Source of the DNA: Ampullaceana balthica
Lineage: Eukaryota; Mollusca; Gastropoda; Lymnaeidae
Length of the DNA stretch: 64,000 nucleotides
NCBI GenBank assembly: GCA_944989445.1
Contig: CALYLW010000053.1
Coordinates: forward strand, 920,001-984,000
Direction of reading: 5' to 3'
Within the stretch, counting starts at the first letter, position 1, and each line of letters starts with the position of its first letter. Shown here piece after piece: positions 46,990 to 59,650 of the stretch. The position numbers were made by a program, and so were the translations under genes. Under the pieces are notes generated by a model. It ran no database searches. It saw only the letters and a program-made list of their open reading frames with translations, and was not told the DNA's origin.

Positions 46990-47589
46990 TCTCTATATAT
47001 ATAAGACGCATTTGTTGTCTGTCCGTCGTCTGTCTGTTCCCTTATAACTCAAGATCCAGACAACCAAATAACGTGAAATTTGGTACACGTACACAAAATT
47101 ATACCGGAAAGGTTATTAAACAGGTTTCGTTCCATATATATAAGATACTGGGGGCTGGGGGCCCAAAATGTAGTTTTTCCCTATATGAGCTATATAAAAT
47201 AAAAATTATTGAAAATTAAGACGTAAAATATGAAACATTTTGGTGTCGAGATTAACAAGATGGCGTTTATTGCCATAAAATAATGTGATGTGACGTCATA
47301 GTTTGAGTTCATATTAATTTATAAATAGGAAACAAAGTGAAAAGAGCAGTTATTATTTTAATTTATATTTTTAATTGTTAATATACCGCTGTGGGTATGC
47401 GTTTAAGTATTTGTGTGCACATGTGTGAATCAGTGAGTGTGTGTGTTTTTTGTTGTGAACTAAACTAAACACATATTCTGTAGGCCTGAGACTAATCTCT
47501 TAAGGCCTTGGCTAGAACCTGGGCAATCTGCTCCATCTGCTGAGCATTGCCATACAACATTGTCTTTACATGGGACTCGCCCGCCTCCC

Positions 47590-48066
47590 TCACCCCCCCC
47601 CGGCTATATCGAGCGCCGGGCAAGACGTCACCAGGTGTTCGACTGTCTCAGGGGCTTGGCTGCAATGACGGCAGTTCGAGTCCCTGTTGTGGTCTAGCCT
47701 GTGAAAGTAAGAGTTGGTTGGGCAATGTTCGGTCCTCATCTGAGTCACCAAACCCTGGTGTTTGCGACTCAGGTTCCACCACTGGTCTGAACGGCTTGGC
47801 CTGGGCATGTTAGCGAATACCCCTCTGGCTGTTGTGTTGTCAGCCCACTCCTGGTACCACTTATTCCGAAAGTGGTCCTTTAGCCAGTTTTTTGCCCCGA
47901 GATAGGTGACTGGGGTCTCTGGTTGGGGCAGTGCTGCGCCTGCTTTGGCCAGGGAGTCTGCTTTTTCGTTGCCATTAACATTCACGTGGCTCGGGATCCA
48001 CTGCACTGTTACCTTACCTCCAAGTCTTTCGAGTCTACCCACGTCTTCCAAGATGACGTCAACCAA
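47590..48066 (-). pseudogene. LINE RNase H domain fragment
   Basis: The 158-residue minus frame has VQWIPSHVNVNGNEKADSLA then KAGAALPQPETPVTY, the RNase H His/Asp region of LINEs that carry this domain (I-type group), followed by MRTEHCPTNSYFHRLDHNRD and CRHCSQAPETVEHLVTSCPA, the Cys/His-rich C terminus. The start of RNase H and the RT are missing. It sits inside the Helitron, either as passenger sequence or as a later insertion; no 3' tail was found. Confidence 0.85.
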
Positions 48067-48165
48067 GTGTTGTGAACTAAATGTTATGAAATGGTTTATT
48101 TTTATGTCTGTTAATGTTGCGCCTCTAACAAGATTACGTATATATTTTTATAAAATTTGTTTGCA

Positions 48166-50826
48166 AATTACATATTTTTTTACTTTACACTGTTTCTTTT
48201 TTGTATATTCTATATGTATTTTATCCAGTCGTCCGATCAAGCTTTTTCCTTTTATCGGCGAGGGTAGGAGTCAATAATATCGTCCATCCCTGGGTGGCAT
48301 AAACACTGTAGCTAAGCAACTGTGTTTATACTTTTTGCATAACTTAAACGAAACCAGCAGGGCACATTTTAAGCTCAAACATTGCGTTTCGAAATGTTTC
48401 TTTAAAACAAATAAACCCCATACAACAGAAAAATGAATTATATAAATTATCACTTACTGGGGGCGGGGCCAAAATGTATTTTTTTTCCGTATATTTAAAA
48501 CTGACTCAAAACTAATTCTCCAACCTCCCGTGAGGGTAGAAGCATGAAACTTTTGGGAACTTGCCAAATACACTATTATGACGATAATTGGTGAAAAATA
48601 ATGTAAACATTTCCACTCATGGGTGGCCGGGTGCCCCAAAACCGGTTTTTCCTTATATGGGCTATATAAAACTGAATCAACACCAATTCCTCATATTCCC
48701 GAGTAGGTAGAAGCATGAAAATTTGGAAAGTCGTTGAGTACCCTCCCGCAATGGTAACAGTCGAAAAAAGTATAAAGTTATCACTAACTGGGTAGGGGGG
48801 TGGGCGGGGGCCCAAACGTAGTTTTTTCTTAAATGAGCTATATAAATCAGGCTCATCATTAAATCTCCTATTTCCTGTGTAGGTAGAAGCATGAAACTTT
48901 GTGAAGTTGTTATATACCCTCCCAAAATGGTAACTGGCGAAACATTAATAAAAATTATCACTCACTGGGTGGTCAGAGGCCTGAATGTAGTTTTTTTTCA
49001 TATATCAAACTGACTCATCAATAATTCTCCAAATTACCATGTAAGTAGAAGAATGAAACTTTTGGAAGATTTTGAGTACCCTCGCGCGATGGTAACATGC
49101 GAAAAAAATATATAAAATTATTACTCACTAGGGGGCCTTGGGCCAAAATGTAGGTATTTTCCTAATATGAGCTATATAAAACAGACTAATCATTAAATAT
49201 CCAACTTCCCGTGTAAATAGGAGCATGAAACTTTGGGAAGTTGTTGAGTACTCTCCCGCAATGATAACATACGAAAAAAAAATATATAAAATCCAGGCAG
49301 ATCAGGTCCGCCACAGAGTTCCCAGAGCAGCTGAAACAGCTGAGCAAAGAAACTCCAGGCATGTGCTGTTCCAGTGGTAAAGTCAAACTGCCCCCAATTC
49401 TAAAGCCACCAGAACCATTGTGCATTCTGTTGAATGGTGAAACTGCACAATCAAAGGACTTTGTGAAACTTATTAGACTATTCAATAATATGTTTGCCGT
49501 GACTTCCTTCAAGTCTAATGTTGTCGTGAATAACGGGTGGACACCAACATTCAAGGTCCAAGGCCAAGTGTACCACCATGCTGGACCTCTTCATCCAGTC
49601 AATGCTGTAGACAGCAAATATCTCCAGATTTACTTCTTGGGAGAAGATGAGCAAGTGCAAAGACGACTGGATTTGCTTGACAGTCCTGTTGACAGAAACA
49701 TTGTCCTCAAACTGCAAAGAATGCTGCATCAGCATAACAGCTATGTGAGGTCATTTAAAATGGCTGCTGAGATTATGGATAACACTCAAGTGGACTACAA
49801 AATCAAAATTTCCGGCAAAGCACCATTAAAGGAACACAAAGGCAGATTCAATGCACCATCTGTTAGTGAAGTGGCATCATGATTGCTGGAGAGCTAGGTG
49901 ATCGTAGAGACATTGTGCTGCATTCAAGAAGTTGCTCACAAATGCCACTTCAAAGGATTCAAGACACTCACAGGTCATATGATCCACTTCAGTATCCTCT
50001 GCTATTTGTTAGAGGAGAAGATGGCTATGATTTGAACATAAAAGATGTAAACAAGGCCACAAGCAATGACTACTATGCATATCGCATGATGCAAAGAGTC
50101 AACGAATTTAATACACTCCTCAGATGCCCGCGCCTTTTCCAGCAATACATAGTGGATATGTATGCTAAGGTTGAGAATGAGAGATTGCGTTTCATCAGAC
50201 TCAACCAAACAAAACGTAGAGCTGAGGACTATGGTGTACTATTAGAGGCAGTAAGGAATGACAACAATGTGACTTCTGAAAATCTTGGCAAATTAGTGGT
50301 GCTGCCTTCATCCTTCAGTGGAGGGCCCCGTTACATGCATGAATATGCACAGGATGGAATGACCTATGTACGTCATAGAAACACAAGCATCAAGTAGATT
50401 TGCAATTATGTTACCAAGGGAAGTGATGCAGCCATGTTTACTGTTGCAAAGGAAATGCCGAACAGGCTTGATGGGGTTACCAATTAATTATCAACAAGGA
50501 CGATACATTAGTAGCAGTGAGGCAGTGTGGCGCCTGCTTAACTTTCCCATCCATCAAAGGTATCCAACAGTTGTTCACTTGGCAGTACATCTTGAAGGAG
50601 GCCAAGGAGTATACTATAAACCAGGACAGCCAACAGCACATTTGACAGACACTCCAACAAAGACTACATTAACAGCGTTTTTTGATCTCTGCAAAACAGA
50701 TCCTCTTGCAAAAACATTGCTGTATTCTGAAGTGCCTAGACATTTTCGCTGGGATGCCAGTCAATAGGTCTGGCAAATCCGAAAAAAGGTATGCCTCTTG
50801 CAGACTTCCCGGGATATGTGACAGAC
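48166..50826 (+). repeat. Helitron tandem unit 1 (2661 bp)
   Basis: First of three units with exact 2661-bp period. It contains five loose subrepeats of 162-176 bp around GTAGAAGCATGAAACTTT (48540-49230) and three Rep-related frames. The left edge is defined by divergence from the other junctions just before AATTACATATTT. Confidence 0.95.
49361..50767 (+). pseudogene. Helitron Rep protein, core deleted (unit 1)
   Basis: Three overlapping frames form one broken protein. 49361-49882: PPILKPPEPLCILLNGE, FKVQGQVYHHAGPLHPVNAV and YLQIYFLGEDEQVQRRLDLL, the Helitron-like N domain. 49879-50397, after a one-base shift: RDIVLHSRSCSQMPLQRIQD, THRSYDPLQYPLLFVRGEDG, SFSGGPRYMHEYAQDGMTYV. 50366-50767: GRYISSSEAVWRLLNFPIHQ and RYPTVVHLAVHLEGGQGVYY. 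Between the last two the usual RPDLFxTFTCNP and PHAHIL (HUH) segment is missing, so the nickase is deleted. Compare 19985-19965, where that motif survives. No helicase follows. Confidence 0.85.
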
Positions 50827-53487
50827 AATTACATATTTTTTTACTTTACACTGTTTCTTTTTTGTATATTCTATATGTATTTTATCCAGTCGTCCGATCA
50901 AGCTTTTTCCTTTTATCGGCGAGGGTAGGAGTCAATAATATCGTCCATCCCTGGGTGGCATAAACACTGTAGCTAAGCAACTGTGTTTATACTTTTTGCA
51001 TAACTTAAACGAAACCAGCAGGGCACATTTTAAGCTCAAACATTGCGTTTCGAAATGTTTCTTTAAAACAAATAAACCCCATACAACAGAAAAATGAATT
51101 ATATAAATTATCACTTACTGGGGGCGGGGCCAAAATGTATTTTTTTTCCGTATATTTAAAACTGACTCAAAACTAATTCTCCAACCTCCCGTGAGGGTAG
51201 AAGCATGAAACTTTTGGGAACTTGCCAAATACACTATTATGACGATAATTGGTGAAAAATAATGTAAACATTTCCACTCATGGGTGGCCGGGTGCCCCAA
51301 AACCGGTTTTTCCTTATATGGGCTATATAAAACTGAATCAACACCAATTCCTCATATTCCCGAGTAGGTAGAAGCATGAAAATTTGGAAAGTCGTTGAGT
51401 ACCCTCCCGCAATGGTAACAGTCGAAAAAAGTATAAAGTTATCACTAACTGGGTAGGGGGGTGGGCGGGGGCCCAAACGTAGTTTTTTCTTAAATGAGCT
51501 ATATAAATCAGGCTCATCATTAAATCTCCTATTTCCTGTGTAGGTAGAAGCATGAAACTTTGTGAAGTTGTTATATACCCTCCCAAAATGGTAACTGGCG
51601 AAACATTAATAAAAATTATCACTCACTGGGTGGTCAGAGGCCTGAATGTAGTTTTTTTTCATATATCAAACTGACTCATCAATAATTCTCCAAATTACCA
51701 TGTAAGTAGAAGAATGAAACTTTTGGAAGATTTTGAGTACCCTCGCGCGATGGTAACATGCGAAAAAAATATATAAAATTATTACTCACTAGGGGGCCTT
51801 GGGCCAAAATGTAGGTATTTTCCTAATATGAGCTATATAAAACAGACTAATCATTAAATATCCAACTTCCCGTGTAAATAGGAGCATGAAACTTTGGGAA
51901 GTTGTTGAGTACTCTCCCGCAATGATAACATACGAAAAAAAAATATATAAAATCCAGGCAGATCAGGTCCGCCACAGAGTTCCCAGAGCAGCTGAAACAG
52001 CTGAGCAAAGAAACTCCAGGCATGTGCTGTTCCAGTGGTAAAGTCAAACTGCCCCCAATTCTAAAGCCACCAGAACCATTGTGCATTCTGTTGAATGGTG
52101 AAACTGCACAATCAAAGGACTTTGTGAAACTTATTAGACTATTCAATAATATGTTTGCCGTGACTTCCTTCAAGTCTAATGTTGTCGTGAATAACGGGTG
52201 GACACCAACATTCAAGGTCCAAGGCCAAGTGTACCACCATGCTGGACCTCTTCATCCAGTCAATGCTGTAGACAGCAAATATCTCCAGATTTACTTCTTG
52301 GGAGAAGATGAGCAAGTGCAAAGACGACTGGATTTGCTTGACAGTCCTGTTGACAGAAACATTGTCCTCAAACTGCAAAGAATGCTGCATCAGCATAACA
52401 GCTATGTGAGGTCATTTAAAATGGCTGCTGAGATTATGGATAACACTCAAGTGGACTACAAAATCAAAATTTCCGGCAAAGCACCATTAAAGGAACACAA
52501 AGGCAGATTCAATGCACCATCTGTTAGTGAAGTGGCATCATGATTGCTGGAGAGCTAGGTGATCGTAGAGACATTGTGCTGCATTCAAGAAGTTGCTCAC
52601 AAATGCCACTTCAAAGGATTCAAGACACTCACAGGTCATATGATCCACTTCAGTATCCTCTGCTATTTGTTAGAGGAGAAGATGGCTATGATTTGAACAT
52701 AAAAGATGTAAACAAGGCCACAAGCAATGACTACTATGCATATCGCATGATGCAAAGAGTCAACGAATTTAATACACTCCTCAGATGCCCGCGCCTTTTC
52801 CAGCAATACATAGTGGATATGTATGCTAAGGTTGAGAATGAGAGATTGCGTTTCATCAGACTCAACCAAACAAAACGTAGAGCTGAGGACTATGGTGTAC
52901 TATTAGAGGCAGTAAGGAATGACAACAATGTGACTTCTGAAAATCTTGGCAAATTAGTGGTGCTGCCTTCATCCTTCAGTGGAGGGCCCCGTTACATGCA
53001 TGAATATGCACAGGATGGAATGACCTATGTACGTCATAGAAACACAAGCATCAAGTAGATTTGCAATTATGTTACCAAGGGAAGTGATGCAGCCATGTTT
53101 ACTGTTGCAAAGGAAATGCCGAACAGGCTTGATGGGGTTACCAATTAATTATCAACAAGGACGATACATTAGTAGCAGTGAGGCAGTGTGGCGCCTGCTT
53201 AACTTTCCCATCCATCAAAGGTATCCAACAGTTGTTCACTTGGCAGTACATCTTGAAGGAGGCCAAGGAGTATACTATAAACCAGGACAGCCAACAGCAC
53301 ATTTGACAGACACTCCAACAAAGACTACATTAACAGCGTTTTTTGATCTCTGCAAAACAGATCCTCTTGCAAAAACATTGCTGTATTCTGAAGTGCCTAG
53401 ACATTTTCGCTGGGATGCCAGTCAATAGGTCTGGCAAATCCGAAAAAAGGTATGCCTCTTGCAGACTTCCCGGGATATGTGACAGAC
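50827..53487 (+). repeat. Helitron tandem unit 2 (2661 bp)
   Basis: Unit 2 appears identical to unit 1 wherever compared by eye, including all frames. The junction ACAGACAATTACATA joins the unit's right end (ACAGACAATG...) to its left start (GCAAATTACAT) through the shared bases AAT. Confidence 0.95.
52022..53428 (+). pseudogene. Helitron Rep protein, core deleted (unit 2)
   Basis: Same broken frames as in unit 1, offset by 2661 bases, with the same one-base shift and the same deleted HUH region. Conserved damage shows the triplication happened after the gene was already defective. Confidence 0.85.
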
Positions 53488-56148
53488 AATTACATATTTT
53501 TTTACTTTACACTGTTTCTTTTTTGTATATTCTATATGTATTTTATCCAGTCGTCCGATCAAGCTTTTTCCTTTTATCGGCGAGGGTAGGAGTCAATAAT
53601 ATCGTCCATCCCTGGGTGGCATAAACACTGTAGCTAAGCAACTGTGTTTATACTTTTTGCATAACTTAAACGAAACCAGCAGGGCACATTTTAAGCTCAA
53701 ACATTGCGTTTCGAAATGTTTCTTTAAAACAAATAAACCCCATACAACAGAAAAATGAATTATATAAATTATCACTTACTGGGGGCGGGGCCAAAATGTA
53801 TTTTTTTTCCGTATATTTAAAACTGACTCAAAACTAATTCTCCAACCTCCCGTGAGGGTAGAAGCATGAAACTTTTGGGAACTTGCCAAATACACTATTA
53901 TGACGATAATTGGTGAAAAATAATGTAAACATTTCCACTCATGGGTGGCCGGGTGCCCCAAAACCGGTTTTTCCTTATATGGGCTATATAAAACTGAATC
54001 AACACCAATTCCTCATATTCCCGAGTAGGTAGAAGCATGAAAATTTGGAAAGTCGTTGAGTACCCTCCCGCAATGGTAACAGTCGAAAAAAGTATAAAGT
54101 TATCACTAACTGGGTAGGGGGGTGGGCGGGGGCCCAAACGTAGTTTTTTCTTAAATGAGCTATATAAATCAGGCTCATCATTAAATCTCCTATTTCCTGT
54201 GTAGGTAGAAGCATGAAACTTTGTGAAGTTGTTATATACCCTCCCAAAATGGTAACTGGCGAAACATTAATAAAAATTATCACTCACTGGGTGGTCAGAG
54301 GCCTGAATGTAGTTTTTTTTCATATATCAAACTGACTCATCAATAATTCTCCAAATTACCATGTAAGTAGAAGAATGAAACTTTTGGAAGATTTTGAGTA
54401 CCCTCGCGCGATGGTAACATGCGAAAAAAATATATAAAATTATTACTCACTAGGGGGCCTTGGGCCAAAATGTAGGTATTTTCCTAATATGAGCTATATA
54501 AAACAGACTAATCATTAAATATCCAACTTCCCGTGTAAATAGGAGCATGAAACTTTGGGAAGTTGTTGAGTACTCTCCCGCAATGATAACATACGAAAAA
54601 AAAATATATAAAATCCAGGCAGATCAGGTCCGCCACAGAGTTCCCAGAGCAGCTGAAACAGCTGAGCAAAGAAACTCCAGGCATGTGCTGTTCCAGTGGT
54701 AAAGTCAAACTGCCCCCAATTCTAAAGCCACCAGAACCATTGTGCATTCTGTTGAATGGTGAAACTGCACAATCAAAGGACTTTGTGAAACTTATTAGAC
54801 TATTCAATAATATGTTTGCCGTGACTTCCTTCAAGTCTAATGTTGTCGTGAATAACGGGTGGACACCAACATTCAAGGTCCAAGGCCAAGTGTACCACCA
54901 TGCTGGACCTCTTCATCCAGTCAATGCTGTAGACAGCAAATATCTCCAGATTTACTTCTTGGGAGAAGATGAGCAAGTGCAAAGACGACTGGATTTGCTT
55001 GACAGTCCTGTTGACAGAAACATTGTCCTCAAACTGCAAAGAATGCTGCATCAGCATAACAGCTATGTGAGGTCATTTAAAATGGCTGCTGAGATTATGG
55101 ATAACACTCAAGTGGACTACAAAATCAAAATTTCCGGCAAAGCACCATTAAAGGAACACAAAGGCAGATTCAATGCACCATCTGTTAGTGAAGTGGCATC
55201 ATGATTGCTGGAGAGCTAGGTGATCGTAGAGACATTGTGCTGCATTCAAGAAGTTGCTCACAAATGCCACTTCAAAGGATTCAAGACACTCACAGGTCAT
55301 ATGATCCACTTCAGTATCCTCTGCTATTTGTTAGAGGAGAAGATGGCTATGATTTGAACATAAAAGATGTAAACAAGGCCACAAGCAATGACTACTATGC
55401 ATATCGCATGATGCAAAGAGTCAACGAATTTAATACACTCCTCAGATGCCCGCGCCTTTTCCAGCAATACATAGTGGATATGTATGCTAAGGTTGAGAAT
55501 GAGAGATTGCGTTTCATCAGACTCAACCAAACAAAACGTAGAGCTGAGGACTATGGTGTACTATTAGAGGCAGTAAGGAATGACAACAATGTGACTTCTG
55601 AAAATCTTGGCAAATTAGTGGTGCTGCCTTCATCCTTCAGTGGAGGGCCCCGTTACATGCATGAATATGCACAGGATGGAATGACCTATGTACGTCATAG
55701 AAACACAAGCATCAAGTAGATTTGCAATTATGTTACCAAGGGAAGTGATGCAGCCATGTTTACTGTTGCAAATGAAATGCCGAACAGGCTTGATGGGGTT
55801 ACCAATTAATTATCAACAAGGACGATACATTAGTAGCAGTGAGGCAGTGTGGCGCCTGCTTAACTTTCCCATCCATCAAAGGTATCCAACAGTTGTTCAC
55901 TTGGCAGTACATCTTGAAGGAGGCCAAGGAGTATACTATAAACCAGGACAGCCAACAGCACATTTGACAGACACTCCAACAAAGACTACATTAACAGCGT
56001 TTTTTGATCTCTGCAAAACAGATCCTCTTGCAAAAACATTGCTGTATTCTGAAGTGCCTAGACATTTTCGCTGGGATGCCAGTCAATAGGTCTGGCAAAT
56101 CCGAAAAAAGGTATGCCTCTTGCAGACTTCCCGGGATATGTGACAGAC
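53488..56148 (+). repeat. Helitron tandem unit 3 (2661 bp)
   Basis: Third unit. I see one base change from units 1 and 2: AGG becomes ATG at about 55772 (Arg to Met in LLLQRKCR). It is followed by unique sequence that continues the original protein. Confidence 0.95.
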
Positions 56149-56340
56149 AATGCCTTGGGAAGAGTGTACACTGTGCATCCTCACAACAGAGAAGCATTTC
56201 ACATGCGCCTCCTGCTGCACCATATTCGGGGACCTATTTCATTTGAAGATCTCAAAACTGTTATTGTGAAAGATGAGGATGGTGACATCCTTGAAATTAA
56301 GCCATGCAGCACATACACTGTTAAATGTACCATTTTATAG
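54683..56340 (+). pseudogene. Helitron Rep protein, core deleted (unit 3), with native tail
   Basis: Same frames as units 1 and 2. Here the sequence runs past the unit boundary into the original continuation, 56113-56340: PLADFPGYVTDNALGRVYTV, HPHNREAFHMRLLLHHIRGP, ISFEDLKTV. This resembles 19080-18960 of the other Helitron (LFLRILLLHVQGATSFENLR). The frame ends KCTIL, well before any helicase domain. Confidence 0.85.
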
Positions 56341-56732
56341 CATGCAAGTAAACAGTTAGTTGTGTACGCTTCTACAGAAAACCTTATTTTAAAACCCGGG
56401 CGAAGCCGGGAACTTGCCCCTAGTATATATATATATTTGGGGAGGGTGGTAATTGAACATTAGCTTTTGGCATAACTTTATACCATCCATTGACGGGGGG
56501 TTGATCGCTTTTAGTCTAGAAATTGGTTCTTTTAAGTAAAGCTTTTAAATTTGATTAAATTATCTCTAATATATGTTGCATTTAGAGTAGTAAGTAGCTA
56601 GATCTTATATTACAAAAATAATGTAAACAAAAACATGGATTTCATTTCTGGCAATCATAATTTATAAACACCTTATAAAAGGTAGCCTCTAAATTTTAAC
56701 ATTACCAACACATTGACATGTCTCTTCAACAG

Positions 56733-56825
56733 AACACAGCTTTCTACCAAGATTTGAACAATGACGTAGTCATGGAAGCCAAGAGAATAAACCGTCCTGA
56801 AAATGAATCACCTACACTACAATTT
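56733..56825 (+). CDS. ADAM-like metalloproteinase, exon 3 (prodomain)
   Basis: Acceptor CTCTTCAACAG and donor GTACGT bound a 93-nt exon open in only one frame: NTAFYQDLNNDVVMEAKRIN then RPENESPTLQF. It ends in phase 0 and joins in frame to exon 4 (NGQFILNG). FYQDLNN-V is typical of the short prodomain segment in secreted gastropod M12B proteases as I know them; this is recognition by pattern only. Confidence 0.7.
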
Positions 56826-57948
56826 GTACGTATTCGATTTAGTTGGGTAGCGAGTATACAAAGCGTTCCATAAACAATTGATAAACGAAATATATCTATA
56901 TAATTAAATAAACAGGAAGGTTAGCTGAATAACTTTTAAAGTAAATTAACAAAATAAATGTTTATTTAAATATTAAGGCCGAAGAGATTTTAACAAATAG
57001 TTTTATATCATAGATTAATGAATCAAATACGTAAAAATGGAGAGAAAAAAGATTGTTAGAAAATAATTTGTTAGGCCTTTAAAAATGTGTTGGTTAAATA
57101 ACATCAATACGTTTGTTCTCGGATATCAGCATTTCATAGTTAAATTTCTGCTTTTATTTCATAGTTAAATTTCTGCTTCTATTTAATTTACCCATATCAT
57201 GTAAACTGGATTATTATTAAAAGTCTTGTGGTTCGAAATGTCAGGCAAAGAGTAGGTGATGTATTTTTTCATTTGTAAGAACTTCGCTGTGAGTTTCAAG
57301 GGTAAAATTAAAAAAAAATTCCAATAATTTTGAGGGTCTTCTGTCTATTTATTGCAGGCCATGCATACATGACTCAGTGCTATTGTGCAATTGTGCCACA
57401 AAATAATTATAACACAAAATAAAAATTGACTTAGGATACTGTTGAGGATAGGAACTTTAAGATGAGAAACATGGAGAATTAGGAGGCGGAAAAAGGCGAC
57501 AAGTTTAGGTGGGCATGACAGTGATTGTTGAAGGGAGGATTGCGAGAGATGTCTTCTTAACAGGGAATTGCGCACGTAAGATCAGTTCAGGCAGAAGCAC
57601 ATTTGACCATTTTGGCCTTTTTCTGCATTAGAAGAGAGTTTATAGTTACTATTTTTAATCCTTAAATCCTTAATTGGTAGTTGGAAATAATTTTAAACTA
57701 CTTGCTAGATGAGTGTAAATATTTGGTTATTTTAATGTCTGTAATTGTATTAAGAAATATCCTGCAAAGTAATGACACCACTTACAAACATCCACTCTCT
57801 CCAACATAAAAAGTGAGTTCACTTCTTATATGCTTAATTAAGATGATAAAACAAGCATTCAAGTGAAGCACTTTACCTTGATGAGATTCTAGCGCTCACT
57901 TTGTCATAGTCCCTGTCACCTGATCAAACACTTTTCCCCTGCCCCAAA
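56826..57948. other. Intron 3 sequence, no further feature
   Basis: AT-rich intronic sequence between exon 3 and the hAT at 57949. Open frames here are short and have no family resemblance. Confidence 0.45.
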
Positions 57949-58352
57949 GGGTGTCAATATTGCTGAAAAAGCTGCCCAGGTACTTGTTCAAAGATCCGCG
58001 TAATTTTCGCCGTCATGGCCGCTATACAGTGCAACCTTGCCACCATACACGCACCTCATTTCACACAGTATCAAACTCCATGTTATAAATTACATACTGG
58101 GCAATGTGGTCTAAGCGGTGTATTGCGCTAGCCAAGCAATCCCTTGCTCGTTAGTTGTGGCTCATGAAACTTTTGAACGCTACTTCACTTGCCCCGTTGG
58201 CCATCATGGTCTGAAAGGGGTCAATATTATTATTATTACTATTGTAAATTTGTATTAAAATGCACTACAAACTTTTTTCCTGCTGTAAAATCATTATTCA
58301 TACTCGCAAACAAAACTATAGTAAAATGAACATTTAATAAGTAGAAGTAAAA

Positions 58353-58685
58353 AAAAGATTTTTAAAAACCACATTTTAAAAGCGGACTAAAAAGAAGAAA
58401 ATAATTTAAAACTTATTAGTTGAAGTACTACCATGTAATATGACTTAAAACGTGGGGCGGGCGCTAATGAGGTTTAACATATGCGGTTCACTCATTCTCC
58501 CACTTATAGATCTCTCTTTTGCCTTCTAAATTAGAAATCTTTAATTTTTATACCAAACACCCACCCCACGTTTTTGGTCATATTAAATCGAAGTACTTGA
58601 ACTAATAAGTTTTAAATTATTTTCTTCTTTTTAGTCCGCTTATAAAAACGTGGTTTTTAAAAAAATCTTTTTTTTACTTCTACTT
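58353..58685. repeat. Long fold-back (inverted repeat) element 2
   Basis: The left arm, 58353-58462, is close to the reverse complement of 58560-58685: shared text AGAAGAAAATAATTTAAAAC, TTATTAGTT, CAAGTACTTC-like and CGTGGGGYG. The loop is about 100 bp. A further partial right-arm repeat follows at 58690-58740. The design resembles 3293-3762 (arm tips ending GTGGGGCG). Confidence 0.75.
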
Positions 58686-58859
58686 ATTTTATTATTTTTA
58701 GTCCACTTATAACAACCTGGTTTTTAAAAATATTTTTTTACCTTTATTTATTTTACCAAACACCTCACAAGCGCCCGCCCAACGTTTTAAAAACATTGTG
58801 ATGTGGTCACGGGGCGAACTCACAGATGTCAACAAAAGCCGACGGTACAGATGCTATTA

Positions 58860-59040
58860 TATAGACTATAGATAAACTTAAAAGTTCAATAATTTAATAA
58901 CGGTACATTCGATCGATCTGAAATTTTGATACAATGCATTGTCATCCAAGATCTATCTGTGGTAAAATTTTCAGATCTCTAGGACTATCAAAAGTGGTTC
59001 AATTTTACGTTGGCAGATTTGAAAAATTCTTGGACAAACA
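58860..59040 (+). repeat. Dispersed repeat, same family as 2690-2890
   Basis: Contains CGGTACATTCGATCGATCTG, AAATTTTGATACAATGCATT and TTTTCAGATCTCTAGGACTA; the reverse complement is at 2690-2890. It precedes dispersed repeat copy C. Confidence 0.55.
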
Positions 59041-59100
59041 ATGCCCAAAGAAAGCGAGCTAATAAAAACGTGGTAATAAAACAAACCCGTAAAAACAAAG

Positions 59101-59570
59101 TTTTTGACTATAAATCCCTTATATATGAGACATAACTAACAGTATTGATTATTTTCAAACATTTACAGACTGAATCTGTCTTAACTCAAGTTTGCTTCAT
59201 AACCCTAGGGGGGAGGGGTGGGTGGGAGGGGGAGAGGGGAAAAGTCTGGTCACCGATTCGCTTGACCGAGCTCAGAGTGACACGTAAAATGTAAACAAAA
59301 GCGCCCCGTCGCTTCGTTGGGTCGCCTCAATGCGTCAGCTCAAACTTTCACGTGGCAAAAAAAAATAACAAACCTTGAATTTAAATTACATACCTCATAT
59401 AAGGATAAACTAAAAATGCATTAATTTAATTACGGTACGTTCGATCAATCTGAAATTTTGATACGATGCATTGTTAGGTCAGACCGGTCCGTGTGCCAAA
59501 TTTCAGTTCGATCGGATCATGGGAAGTGGGTCATTTTTTACTTCTGTTTTTCCGCCCGCCCAAGACAGAC

Positions 59571-59650
<80 letters not shown>

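Larger units (their letters stand above)
46990..56423 (+). mobile_element. Helitron with internal triplication
   Basis: The left end is TC-type (TCTCTATATATATAAGACGC) after A; the right end has a short hairpin, CCCGGGCGAAGCCGGG (56395-56410), followed by CTAG at 56420-56423 and then T. These are Helitron hallmarks: 5' TC, 3' hairpin, CTRR, insertion between A and T, and no target duplication. Inside are a LINE RNase H fragment (47590-48066), three 2661-bp tandem units (48166-56148) and a short Rep C-terminal tail (56149-56340). The Rep nuclease core is deleted and no helicase is present, so it could move only with help. It lies in intron 2 of the ADAM-like gene. Confidence 0.85.

Noticed and set aside
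46842..47219. 125-residue frame following exon 2
   Set aside because: It runs through the exon donor, the (TA)n repeat and the Helitron left end; it is read-through of non-coding sequence.
48271..49554. Repeated minus-strand frames in each Helitron unit
   Set aside because: They recur only because the DNA is triplicated, overlap the 160-176-bp subrepeats, and show no domain.
58085..58165. tRNA-like segment (GTGGTCTAAGCGGTG)
   Set aside because: An A-box-like stretch is present but no acceptable B box follows at the right distance.
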